A stretch of 8,883 nt of DNA from CAVPGH01 sp046726955 (GTDB lineage Bacteria > Acidobacteriota > Vicinamibacteria > Fen-336): assembly GCA_046726955.1 (NCBI GenBank), contig JBKPBQ010000165.1:1-8883 (forward strand), read 5' to 3'. Within the stretch, counting starts at the first letter, position 1. Each line of letters opens with the position of its first letter. The notes under the pieces are model-generated. The model ran no database searches and was not told where the DNA came from. It saw only the letters and a program-made list of their open reading frames with translations. Positions 1-6,513 of this stretch are shown in pieces. Both the position numbers and the translations under genes were made by a program.

Positions 1-1331
1 GCCACCAGGCGCTCGGCCAGGCCTTCGGAGGCCGCGTCGTCCGCGCGCCGAAGCTCATGCACGGCAAGACGTCGGAGATCCGGCACGACGGCCGCACGCT
101 CTTCGCGGGCCTCCCCGACCCGTTCACGGCCACGCGCTACCATTCGCTGGTCGTGGCGCCCGAGGCGATCCCGGACTGTCTCGAAGTCTCCGCGTGGACG
201 GACGGCGGAGTGGTGATGGGGCTGCGCCACAAGGAGCGCCCGCTCGAGGGCGTGCAGTTCCACCCCGAGAGCATCCTCACCTCAGCGGGCAAGGACCTCC
301 TCCGCAACTTCCTCGGCCTCGGGGCGCGGGCCAGCATCAAGAAGCACGTGATCAAGGTCGCCCTCGGCGGCCGGCTGAGCGAGGAGGAAGCGGGCGCGGC
401 CATGGGCGCGATCATGGACGGGGAGGCGACCTCCGCGCAGATCGGGGCTCTCCTCGCCGGCCTCGCCGTGCGCGGGGAGACGGAGGACGAGGTCGTCGGC
501 TTCGCCCGCACCATGCGCGCGCGGGCGGTGCCGCTCGTCTCCTCGGGAGCGGTGGACACGTGCGGAACGGGCGGGGACGGCGCGGGCACGTTCAACATCT
601 CCACGGTGGCCTCCTTCGTGGTCGCGGCCTGCGGGGTGCCCGTGGCCAAGCACGGCAACCGCTCCGCGAGCGGGACCTGCGGCAGCGCCGACGTGTTGGA
701 GGCGCTCGGCGTGCGGATCGACGCGCCGCTCCCCGTCGTGCAGAGAGCGCTCGACGAGACCGGGTGGACGTTCCTGTTCGCTCCGAAGTTCCACGCCTCG
801 ACGCGCCACGCGGTGGGACCGCGCAAGGAGTTGGGCGTCCGCACCGCGTTCAACGTCCTCGGTCCGCTCACGAACCCCGCGCGCCCGCAGGCCCAGGTCG
901 TCGGCGTCCCGCGCGCGGATCTCACTGGATTCGTCGCCCGCTGCCTGCAGCGCCTGGGCACCAGGCGGGCCTGGGTGGTGCACGGATCGGGTCTCGACGA
1001 GCTGTCGCTCGCGGCGCCGACCTCGGTCGTCGAGGTCGACGGGGAGACGCTCCGAGGCTTTACCGTCTCGCCGGAGGACGCGGGCCTCGCTCCGGCTCCC
1101 CTGGAAGCGGTGCGGGGCGGCGACCCGCGGTCCAACGCCGCCCTCACGAAGACGATCCTCTCCGGGGAGAAGGGTCCATGCCGCGACATCGTCGTGCTCA
1201 ACGCCGCGGCAGCCCTGGTGGTGGCGGGCCGGGCTCCGAGCCTCCGTGAGGGCGCGGAGCTGGCCGCAGCGGCGCTCGACGAGGGGCGGGCCGCGCGTGT
1301 TCTGGAGCGCGTGCGGGAGGTGCTGGCGTGA
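1..1331 (+). CDS. trpGD: TrpG-TrpD fusion: anthranilate synthase glutaminase (C-terminal part) fused to anthranilate phosphoribosyltransferase; 5' partial
   Basis: This is a bifunctional tryptophan enzyme. The TrpG half supplies ammonia from glutamine to TrpE; the TrpD half transfers anthranilate onto PRPP to give phosphoribosyl-anthranilate. The frame is open from the window edge (first full codon at base 3), and the first residues, HQALGQAFGG, directly follow the usual CLGHQ nucleophile motif, so the catalytic Cys lies just outside. An ATG at 57 is internal to the domain (LMHGKTS) and is not the start. The glutaminase His-Glu pair is in FHPES (codons at 261-269). TrpG ends near 320 and TrpD starts near 336-350 (VIKVALGGRLSEEEA) with almost no linker. 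TrpD motifs are CGTGGD (561-578), the NIST loop, KHGNR (648-662), GSADVLEALG and GVRTAFNVLGPLTNP. The TrpD part is about 335 residues, the normal family length. The TGA overlaps the trpC GTG. The fusion resembles the enterobacterial arrangement. Product certain; exact fusion joint approximate. Confidence 0.96.
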   Translation, partial: HQALGQAFGGRVVRAPKLMHGKTSEIRHDGRTLFAGLPDPFTATRYHSLVVAPEAIPDCLEVSAWTDGGVVMGLRHKERPLEGVQFHPESILTSAGKDLLRNFLGLGARASIKKHVIKVALGGRLSEEEAGAAMGAIMDGEATSAQIGALLAGLAVRGETEDEVVGFARTMRARAVPLVSSGAVDTCGTGGDGAGTFNISTVASFVVAACGVPVAKHGNRSASGTCGSADVLEALGVRIDAPLPVVQRALDETGWTFLFAPKFHASTRHAVGPRKELGVRTAFNVLGPLTNPARPQAQVVGVPRADLTGFVARCLQRLGTRRAWVVHGSGLDELSLAAPTSVVEVDGETLRGFTVSPEDAGLAPAPLEAVRGGDPRSNAALTKTILSGEKGPCRDIVVLNAAAALVVAGRAPSLREGAELAAAALDEGRAARVLERVREVLA

Positions 1332-2107
1332 GCGTCCTCGACGAGATCGTGGCGAAGACACGTGAGCGGGTGGAGGAGCGCCGCCGGGCGCGACCGATCG
1401 AGGACGTGATCGCGCGGAGCGCCCCCGCGCGGCGACCGTTCGCGGACACCCTGTCCCGGCCGGGCGTGAACGTGATCGCGGAGTTCAAGCGACGGTCGCC
1501 GTCGCGGGGCGCCATCCGGTCCGATCTCGCTCCCGACGCGGCCGCCCGCGCCTACGAGTCCGCGGGGGCGGTCGCGCTCTCCGTCCTCACCGAGCAGGAC
1601 TACTTCGGCGGCTCCCTGGAGGACCTCGAGGCGGCGCGGATCGCCACCCGGAACCTGCCTGCGCTCCGCAAGGACTTCGTCGTCGACGCCTACCAGGTCT
1701 GGGAAGCCCGCGCCGCGGGCGCGGACGCGATACTGCTCATCGCCGCCGCTCTCGACGAGCGCGCGCTGCGGTCGCTCCTCGCGGAGGCGCGGGCGGCCCG
1801 GGTGGAGCCGCTGGTGGAGGTGCACGACCGGCGCGAGCTCGACCGGGCGCTCGACGCGGAGGCGAGGCTCGTGGGCGTCAACAACCGCGACCTGAAGACG
1901 CTGGAGGTCCGCCTCGAGACCGCTCTGTCGCTGGCGGGAGACATCCCGGACGAGGTGGTGGCCGTGGCGGAGAGCGGCATCCACGAGGGCGCCGACGTGC
2001 GCCGGCTGCGCGACGCCGGCTACGACGCGTTCCTGGTCGGCGAGCACCTCATGGCCGCGCCGGATCCCGGGGCCGCGCTCAAGGACCTGATCGCGGGGGC
2101 GCAATGA
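1328..2107 (+). CDS. trpC: Indole-3-glycerol phosphate synthase
   Basis: This cytosolic TIM-barrel enzyme closes the indole ring, turning CdRP into indole-3-glycerol phosphate, the substrate of TrpA. The 259-residue length is typical of a monofunctional TrpC not fused to TrpF. Visible active-site motifs are IAEFKRRSPSRG (Glu52, Lys54), LRKDF (Lys115), PLVEVH (Glu164) and VGVNNRDL (Asn185); these match the E. coli E53, K55, K114, E163 and N184 set. The C-terminal phosphate-binding strands VAESGI and AFLVGEHLM are also present. The GTG start at 1328 is chosen because it forms a GTGA overlap with the trpD stop and has a good ribosome binding site, GGGAGG at 1315-1320, seven bases upstream. The product starts VSVLDEIVAKTRERV, a normal TrpC N-terminus. 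Nothing looks broken. Confidence 0.97.
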   Translation: MSVLDEIVAKTRERVEERRRARPIEDVIARSAPARRPFADTLSRPGVNVIAEFKRRSPSRGAIRSDLAPDAAARAYESAGAVALSVLTEQDYFGGSLEDLEAARIATRNLPALRKDFVVDAYQVWEARAAGADAILLIAAALDERALRSLLAEARAARVEPLVEVHDRRELDRALDAEARLVGVNNRDLKTLEVRLETALSLAGDIPDEVVAVAESGIHEGADVRRLRDAGYDAFLVGEHLMAAPDPGAALKDLIAGAQ

Positions 2108-2736
2108 AGCGGGTCTTCGTCAAGATCTGCGGGATCACCTCGGAGGAGGATGCGCGCGTCGCCGCCGAGGCGGGCGCGGACGCCGTGGGCTTCGTCCTCT
2201 GGCCGGGCAGCCCCCGGCACGTCGACACCAGGAACGCCCGCCGGATCGCGGAGGCGCTTCCGCCGTCCGTGGTGAGGGTGGGCGTCTTCGTGGACGCGTC
2301 GCGCGAGGAGCTCGCGCGCGCCGTGGACGAGGCGGGGCTCGACCTCCTGCAGCTCCACGGCAGCGAGCCGCCGGAGGCGCTCGCCGACCTGCCCCGGCGC
2401 GTCCTGAAGGCGGTGCGCGTCGGCCGCGACTTCGCGCCGCACACGGCGCTCCAGTACGAGGGACGAGCCTCCGGCCTGCTTCTCGACACGGACCGCGCGG
2501 GCCTCGTCGGAGGCACCGGGGAGGTCTTCGACTGGTCGCTCGTTCGCGAGGTGCGCCGCCGGGCGGGCTTCGTGGTGCTCGCGGGGGGTCTCCGCCCGGA
2601 AAACGTCAAGGCCGCGCTCGAGGCGGTACGTCCCGACGGAGTCGATGTCTCGAGTGGCGTGGAGGCCGTCCCGGGCCGGAAGGATCCGGCCCGGGTGCGT
2701 GCGTTCGTGGACGCGGTGCGGAGCACCGAGGCATGA
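2104..2736 (+). CDS. trpF: Phosphoribosylanthranilate isomerase
   Basis: This enzyme catalyses the Amadori rearrangement of phosphoribosyl-anthranilate to CdRP, between TrpD and TrpC. It is a 210-residue (beta/alpha)8 barrel, the usual length for free-standing TrpF. The catalytic general base Cys9 is in VKICGIT and the general acid Asp128 is in LLLDTD; they correspond to Cys7 and Asp126 of the Thermotoga enzyme. Other family signatures are AVGFVLWPGSPRHV, LLQLHGSE, LAGGLRPENV (phosphate loop) and GVDVSSGVE followed by PGRKD near the C-terminus. The ATG at 2104 overlaps the trpC TGA (ATGA). A G-rich stretch just upstream (around 2095-2099) is the only weak ribosome binding site, so translation probably depends on coupling to trpC. 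TrpC and TrpF are separate genes here, unlike the E. coli fusion. Confidence 0.97.
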   Translation: MKRVFVKICGITSEEDARVAAEAGADAVGFVLWPGSPRHVDTRNARRIAEALPPSVVRVGVFVDASREELARAVDEAGLDLLQLHGSEPPEALADLPRRVLKAVRVGRDFAPHTALQYEGRASGLLLDTDRAGLVGGTGEVFDWSLVREVRRRAGFVVLAGGLRPENVKAALEAVRPDGVDVSSGVEAVPGRKDPARVRAFVDAVRSTEA

Positions 2737-3920
2737 GCGCTGTCCGCCACCTCGGCGTGTGGCCGGACGCGAGCGGCCACTTCGGGCCCTACGGCGGCCG
2801 CTTTGTGCCGGAGACGCTCATGGAGCCGCTCCGGGAACTCGAGGCCGCGTACGCGGATGCCAGGCGCGATCCCGCGTTCCGCGCCGAGCTCGCGGCACTC
2901 CTCCGCGACTACGTCGGTCGGCCGACACCGCTCGGCCGGGCGGAGAGGCTCTCCGAGAAGCTCGGCTGCCGCGTCTACCTCAAGCGCGAGGACCTCTGCC
3001 ACACCGGCGCCCACAAGATCAACAACGCGATCGGCCAGGGGCTGCTCGTGAAGCGGATGGCCAAGAAGCGCGTAGTGGCGGAGACGGGCGCGGGCCAGCA
3101 CGGCGTCGCCACGGCCACGATCTGCGCGCTCCTCGGGCTGGAGTGCGTCGTCTACATGGGCACCGACGACATGGCGCGCCAGGCGCCCAACGTGAGGCGG
3201 ATGCGCCTCCTCGGGGCGGAGGTGCGCAGCGTCGAGTCGGGATCGCGGACGCTCAAGGACGCGATCAACGAGGCGATGCGCGACTGGGTCACGAACGTGC
3301 GCACGACGCACTACCTCCTGGGGTCCGTCCTCGGCGCGCACCCCTACCCGCAGATGGTCCGCGACTTCCAGTCCGTGATCGGCGAGGAGGCGCGCGCGCA
3401 GCTCCTCGGCGCGGAAAAAGCGCTTCCCGACCTCCTCGTCGCGAGCGTGGGCGGAGGCTCGAACGCGATCGGCCTCTTCTTCGCCTTCCTCGAGGACGAC
3501 GGCGTGCGCATGGTCGGGGTGGAAGCGGGCGGCCGCTCGGAGAAGCCGGGCGACCACGCGGCGCGCTTCCTCGGCGAGGGCGCTTGTGTCGGCGTCCTCC
3601 AGGGCACGCGGACTTATCTGCTGCAGGACGAAGCGGGCAATGTTCTCCCGACGCACTCCGTCTCCGCCGGCCTCGACTATCCGGCGGTGGGGCCGGAGCA
3701 CGCGCTGCTGCGCGACGAGAAGCGCGTCGAGTACGCGTCGGTGAGGGACGAGGAAGCCCTCGCCGCCTTCCACCTCCTCGGCGAGACGGAAGGGATCCTG
3801 CCCGCGCTCGAGTCTTCGCATGCCCTCGCCTGGCTCGTCCGGGAAGCCCACGGGCTTCGGGGCCAGCGCGTGATCGTCAACCTGAGCGGCCGGGGGGACA
3901 AGGACCTGGAGCTCTTGTGA
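2733..3920 (+). CDS. trpB: Tryptophan synthase beta chain (TrpB1 type)
   Basis: This PLP enzyme condenses indole, channelled from TrpA, with serine to make tryptophan; the reaction passes through a PLP-bound aminoacrylate. It is 395 residues, typical of TrpB1, the type that pairs with TrpA. The N-terminal signature FGPYGGRFVPETLM is present. The PLP Schiff-base lysine is Lys95 in HTGAHKINN (E. coli Lys87). The catalytic Glu117 is in ETGAGQHG (Salmonella Glu109), and the phosphate-binding loop GGGSNA is at residues 240-245. LGSVLGAHPYPQMVRDFQSVIG and the C-terminal VNLSGRGDKD are intact. The ATG at 2733 forms an ATGA overlap with the trpF stop; GGAG at 2720-2723 is a plausible ribosome binding site. 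Its TGA overlaps the GTG of the Rid-family gene rather than trpA, the usual neighbour. Confidence 0.98.
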   Translation: MSAVRHLGVWPDASGHFGPYGGRFVPETLMEPLRELEAAYADARRDPAFRAELAALLRDYVGRPTPLGRAERLSEKLGCRVYLKREDLCHTGAHKINNAIGQGLLVKRMAKKRVVAETGAGQHGVATATICALLGLECVVYMGTDDMARQAPNVRRMRLLGAEVRSVESGSRTLKDAINEAMRDWVTNVRTTHYLLGSVLGAHPYPQMVRDFQSVIGEEARAQLLGAEKALPDLLVASVGGGSNAIGLFFAFLEDDGVRMVGVEAGGRSEKPGDHAARFLGEGACVGVLQGTRTYLLQDEAGNVLPTHSVSAGLDYPAVGPEHALLRDEKRVEYASVRDEEALAAFHLLGETEGILPALESSHALAWLVREAHGLRGQRVIVNLSGRGDKDLELL

Positions 3921-4339
3921 AGCGGACGAACATTTCCGGGAACAGCCCGTGGGAGCCGATCGTCGGCTACTCACGCGCGGTGCGCGTCGGAGACGCCGTG
4001 CACGTGGCGGGGACGACCGCCACCGGCGACGACGGGACGATCGTGGGCAAGGGCGACGCCTACGCCCAGACCGTCCAGGCCTTCAAGAACGTCGAGAAGG
4101 CCCTCGCGAAGGCAGGGGCCTCCCTCCGCGACGTCGTCCGCACGCGAATGTTCGTGACCGACATCTCGCAGTGGGAGGCGATCGGCCGCGCCCACGGCGA
4201 GCTCTTCAAGGACGTGCGCCCCGCCGCGACCATGGTCGAGGTGAGTCGGCTCATCGACCGCGAGATGCTCGTGGAGATCGAGGTGGACGCGGTCGTCCCC
4301 CAGCGGACCGCAGGGCCGGGGAGGGGGGGTATGGAGTGA
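3917..4339 (+). CDS. Rid (YjgF/YER057c/UK114) family protein between trpB and trpA, lacking the catalytic Arg
   Basis: This 140-residue protein matches the trimeric Rid fold: RTNISGNSPWEP at the N-terminus, VGDAVHVAGTTA, the helix AYAQTVQAFKNVEKALAKAG, DVVRTRMFVTDI, and the C-terminal MVEVSRLIDREMLVEIEVDA. Archetypal RidA hydrolyses reactive enamine/imine intermediates, such as 2-aminoacrylate released by PLP enzymes, using Arg105 (E. coli numbering) in PARSCVEV. The equivalent stretch here is PAATMVEV, with Ala104 at that place, so RidA-type deaminase activity cannot be assumed. The GTG at 3917 is chosen because it overlaps the trpB TGA (GTGA) and follows GGAG at 3908-3911 by five bases. The frame stays open far upstream inside trpB, but that part has no family similarity. 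The gene ends in a Gly/Arg-rich tail whose codons carry the trpA ribosome binding site. Role in tryptophan synthesis is inferred only from position. Confidence 0.9.
   Translation: MKRTNISGNSPWEPIVGYSRAVRVGDAVHVAGTTATGDDGTIVGKGDAYAQTVQAFKNVEKALAKAGASLRDVVRTRMFVTDISQWEAIGRAHGELFKDVRPAATMVEVSRLIDREMLVEIEVDAVVPQRTAGPGRGGME
4318..4329 (+). promoter_or_regulatory. Purine-rich ribosome binding site for trpA inside the rid-like gene
   Basis: An unbroken run of G with one A (GGGGAGGGGGG type) ends six bases before the trpA GTG. It lies within the last codons of the Rid-family gene, encoding Gly and Arg residues of its tail. It supports the GTG at 4336 over any upstream in-frame codon as the trpA start. 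Confidence 0.6.
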
Positions 4340-5112
4340 CACGCATCGGGGAGCGGTTCGCGCGCAGCCGGAAGGAACGGCGGACGGCGTTCGTCGCCTA
4401 TCTCACCGCCGGAGACCCTTCGCTCGAGCGCACGGTCCGCGCCGCCGAGGAGCTCGACGCCGCGGGAGTGGACGTGCTGGAGCTCGGCGTCCCCTTCTCC
4501 GATCCTCTCGCCGACGGTCCCGTGATCCAGCGCGCGAGCGAGCGCGCGCTGCGGCGGGGGACGACCCTCGCCCGCGTGCTGGACGCGGTGCGCGCGATCC
4601 GCAAGAAGACCGAGATCCCGCTGCTCCTCTTCAGCTACCTGAACCCGATCCTCCAGTACGGCGTCGATCGGCTGGCGAGCGAAGGACGCGCGGCCGGCCT
4701 CGACGGCGTCCTCGTGACCGACCTGCCCCCCGAGGAGGCCGACGGATGGCTCCCCGCAGCGCGGAAGGCGGAGCTCGACACCGTGTTCCTGGCCGCGCCC
4801 ACGAGCCCGGACGAGAGGCTGCGCCGCGTGGCGGAGGCCTCGCGCGGGTTCGTGTACGCGATCAGCCGTATGGGCGTGACGGGGGAGCGCCAGTCGCTTT
4901 CGGAGGACGCGCGGCCGCTCGTCGAGCGGCTGAAGCGGCACACAGAGGAGCCGGTCGCGATCGGGTTCGGCATCTCGACACCCGACCAGTTCAAGGCGGC
5001 GGGAGAAGTCGCGGACGGGGTGGTGGTGGGGAGCGCGCTCGTGCGCTTCCTGGAGGAGAGCCCGGAGGGCGACCTCGGGGCGCAGGTGCGATGGCTGAAG
5101 AACGCGCGTTGA
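4336..5112 (+). CDS. trpA: Tryptophan synthase alpha chain
   Basis: This subunit cleaves indole-3-glycerol phosphate to indole and glyceraldehyde-3-phosphate and passes indole to TrpB through the tunnel of the alpha2-beta2 complex. With the GTG start at 4336 it is 258 residues, close to the usual 260-270. The catalytic residues are Glu49 in LELGVPFSDP and Asp60 in LADGP, the same numbers as in E. coli, which supports this start. Other signatures are AYLTAGDP, LLFSYLNPILQYG, GVLVTDLPPEEA (loop 2), YAISRMGVTGE (loop 6 region), GFGISTP and VADGVVVGSALV. The frame is open upstream to 3949, but that stretch is only the shifted frame of the Rid-family gene. The GTG overlaps the preceding TGA (GTGA) and has the strong ribosome binding site at 4318-4329. 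Its stop lies inside the chorismate mutase gene. Confidence 0.97.
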   Translation: MTRIGERFARSRKERRTAFVAYLTAGDPSLERTVRAAEELDAAGVDVLELGVPFSDPLADGPVIQRASERALRRGTTLARVLDAVRAIRKKTEIPLLLFSYLNPILQYGVDRLASEGRAAGLDGVLVTDLPPEEADGWLPAARKAELDTVFLAAPTSPDERLRRVAEASRGFVYAISRMGVTGERQSLSEDARPLVERLKRHTEEPVAIGFGISTPDQFKAAGEVADGVVVGSALVRFLEESPEGDLGAQVRWLKNAR

Positions 5113-5435
5113 AGAAGGGCGCCGCTGGCGCTCCGCGCAGCGAGGCCGAGATCGACGGCCTGCGCAAGCGCATCGACGTGATCGACGAGCAGCTCCTCCG
5201 CCTCGTCAACAGCCGCTCCGCCTGCGCGGTGGAGATCGGCAAGGTCAAGCGCGCGCTGGGGCTGCCCGTCTACTCCCCGGAACGCGAAGCCTGGATCCTC
5301 GAGCGGATCACGCGCGAGAACCCGGGACCCCTGGACGCGGGGGGCGTCAAGCGCGTCTTCGAGCGGATCATCGACGAGAGCCGGCGCCTGGAGCGTCTGG
5401 CCGCGGACGAGGACGGGGAACCGAAAGGGGAATGA
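5091..5435 (+). CDS. aroQ: Chorismate mutase, AroQ class (free-standing)
   Basis: This small all-helical enzyme converts chorismate to prephenate, the first step toward Phe and Tyr. It is 114 residues from the ATG at 5091. The AroQ core is residues 19-101 (EIDGLRKRIDVIDEQLLRLV, then SRSACAVEIGKVK, PVYSPEREAWILERI and a final helix FERIIDESRRLE). Arg25, Arg42, Lys53, Arg65 and Glu66 align with Arg11, Arg28, Lys39, Arg51 and Glu52 of the E. coli mutase. The Asp48 equivalent appears to be Ser62. There is no prephenate dehydratase or dehydrogenase domain. The start is uncertain: the ATG gives a 22-base overlap with trpA, while a TTG at 5109 would give a TTGA overlap matching the rest of the operon and still keep the whole core. 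Seven bases separate its stop from the DAHP synthase start. Confidence 0.92.
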   Translation: MAEERALKKGAAGAPRSEAEIDGLRKRIDVIDEQLLRLVNSRSACAVEIGKVKRALGLPVYSPEREAWILERITRENPGPLDAGGVKRVFERIIDESRRLERLAADEDGEPKGE

Positions 5436-5442
5436 GGACGCC

Positions 5443-6492
5443 ATGGTGATCGTGATGGAGCACTCCGCGACGGAAGAGCAGGTCCAGAAGGTCATCGAGA
5501 CCCTCGTTGAGGTGGGCTACGACGTCCACCGGTCCACGGGCGTCAACTTCACCGTGCTGGGCGCGGTGGGGGTGCCCCGCCGGCCGCTCGACCCGCAGCA
5601 GCTCGAGCTCATCCCGGGCGTGCGCGAGGTCGTGAAGATCTCGGAGCCCTACAAGCTCGTGGGCCGGACCTTCAAGCCCGAGGACACGGTGGTGGACGTC
5701 GCCGGCGTCCTCGTGGGCGGGCCGGAGGTCATCGCGATGGCCGGACCCTGCTCGGTGGAGACCCGCGAGCAGGTCGGCATCGTGGCCCGCGACGTCGCGG
5801 CCTCGGGAGCCCGGATCCTGCGCGGAGGCGCCTTCAAGCCCCGGACGTCGCCCTACTCGTTCCAGGGCCACGGCGAGGAGGCCCTGCGCTGGATGCGCGA
5901 GGCCGCTGACGAGAACGGCCTCGCCGTCATCAGCGAGGTCATGGACCTGCGCGCGATCGAGATGATGATGCGCTACGTGGACTGCCTGCAGGTGGGCGCG
6001 CGCAACGTGCAGAACTTCGACCTCCTGAAGGAGCTCGGCAAGGTCAGGAAGCCGGTGCTCCTCAAGCGCGGCCTGAGCTCGACGATCGAGGAGTGGCTGC
6101 TCTCCGCGGAGTACATCCTCGCCGGCGGCAACGGCCAGGTCATCCTCTGCGAGCGCGGGATCCGGACGTTCGAGAACGCGACCCGCAACACGCTCGACAT
6201 CTCCGCCATCCCGGTGGTCAAGAAGCGCAGCCATCTGCCGATCGTGGTCGACCCCAGCCACGGCACCGGGCGGCGCGACAAGGTGATCCCCATGGCCCGG
6301 GCCGCGATCGCGGCCGGCGCCGACGGGCTCCTCATCGAGGTCCACAACAACCCGGACAAGGCGCTCTCCGACGGGGCGCAGAGCCTCTACCCGGAGCAGT
6401 TCGACACGCTCATGGGCGAGCTGCGCATCATCGCCCCCGTGCTGGGACGCACGCTCCCCCTGGCACGCGTGCCCGCGCGGGAGGATAGCTAG
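5443..6492 (+). CDS. aroF: 3-deoxy-7-phosphoheptulonate (DAHP) synthase, type I-beta with N-terminal ferredoxin-like domain
   Basis: This enzyme condenses phosphoenolpyruvate and erythrose 4-phosphate to DAHP, committing carbon to the shikimate pathway. The 349-residue product has an N-terminal ferredoxin-like domain of about 70 residues (MVIVMEHSATEEQVQKVIE to VREVVKIS) before the barrel, as in the 338-residue Thermotoga maritima enzyme; there this domain mediates feedback inhibition by Tyr/Phe. Barrel motifs are MAGPCSVE, GGAFKPRTSPYSFQG, VGARNVQNFDLL, LLKRGLSSTIEEWL, CERGIRTFE, VVDPSHGTGRRD and IEVHNNPDKALSDGAQSL. Metal ligands are Cys103, His273, Glu299 and Asp310, each one higher than in the Thermotoga protein. 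The ATG at 5443 follows GAGGA (5434-5438). In some bacteria this type of synthase is fused to chorismate mutase; here the mutase is the adjacent separate gene. Symbol aroF is used loosely; aroG is also common. Confidence 0.96.
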   Translation: MVIVMEHSATEEQVQKVIETLVEVGYDVHRSTGVNFTVLGAVGVPRRPLDPQQLELIPGVREVVKISEPYKLVGRTFKPEDTVVDVAGVLVGGPEVIAMAGPCSVETREQVGIVARDVAASGARILRGGAFKPRTSPYSFQGHGEEALRWMREAADENGLAVISEVMDLRAIEMMMRYVDCLQVGARNVQNFDLLKELGKVRKPVLLKRGLSSTIEEWLLSAEYILAGGNGQVILCERGIRTFENATRNTLDISAIPVVKKRSHLPIVVDPSHGTGRRDKVIPMARAAIAAGADGLLIEVHNNPDKALSDGAQSLYPEQFDTLMGELRIIAPVLGRTLPLARVPAREDS

Positions 6493-6513
6493 GCCCCGCC
6501 GCCTTTCCTTCTC

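Noticed and set aside
1..60. trp attenuator or leader peptide
   Set aside because: The window opens inside the trpG coding part, so the operon leader is not included.
137..2104. 655-codon open frame on the minus strand across trpD and trpC
   Set aside because: Its sequence is low-complexity Arg/Ala/Pro-rich, has no family motifs, and lies opposite clearly real genes; it is a by-product of high GC and lack of stops.
2645..3916. Long in-frame upstream extension of the Rid-family gene inside trpB
   Set aside because: The extension is the +1 shadow of trpF/trpB; Rid similarity begins only after the GTG at 3917, which overlaps the trpB stop.
2079..3974. 631-codon open frame on the minus strand across trpF and trpB
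   Set aside because: Same reason: antisense to strongly conserved genes, composition typical of shadow frames, no domain.
3949..4335. Upstream extension of trpA to 3949
   Set aside because: It is the shifted frame of the Rid-family gene. The GTG at 4336 gives Glu49/Asp60 at E. coli numbering and has a ribosome binding site.
6462..6481. Two short overlapping palindromes (GGCACGCGTGCC and CCCGCGCGGG) at the end of the DAHP synthase gene, considered as a terminator
   Set aside because: They are inside coding sequence, pure G/C alternation common in such DNA, and not followed by a T-run at a fitting distance.
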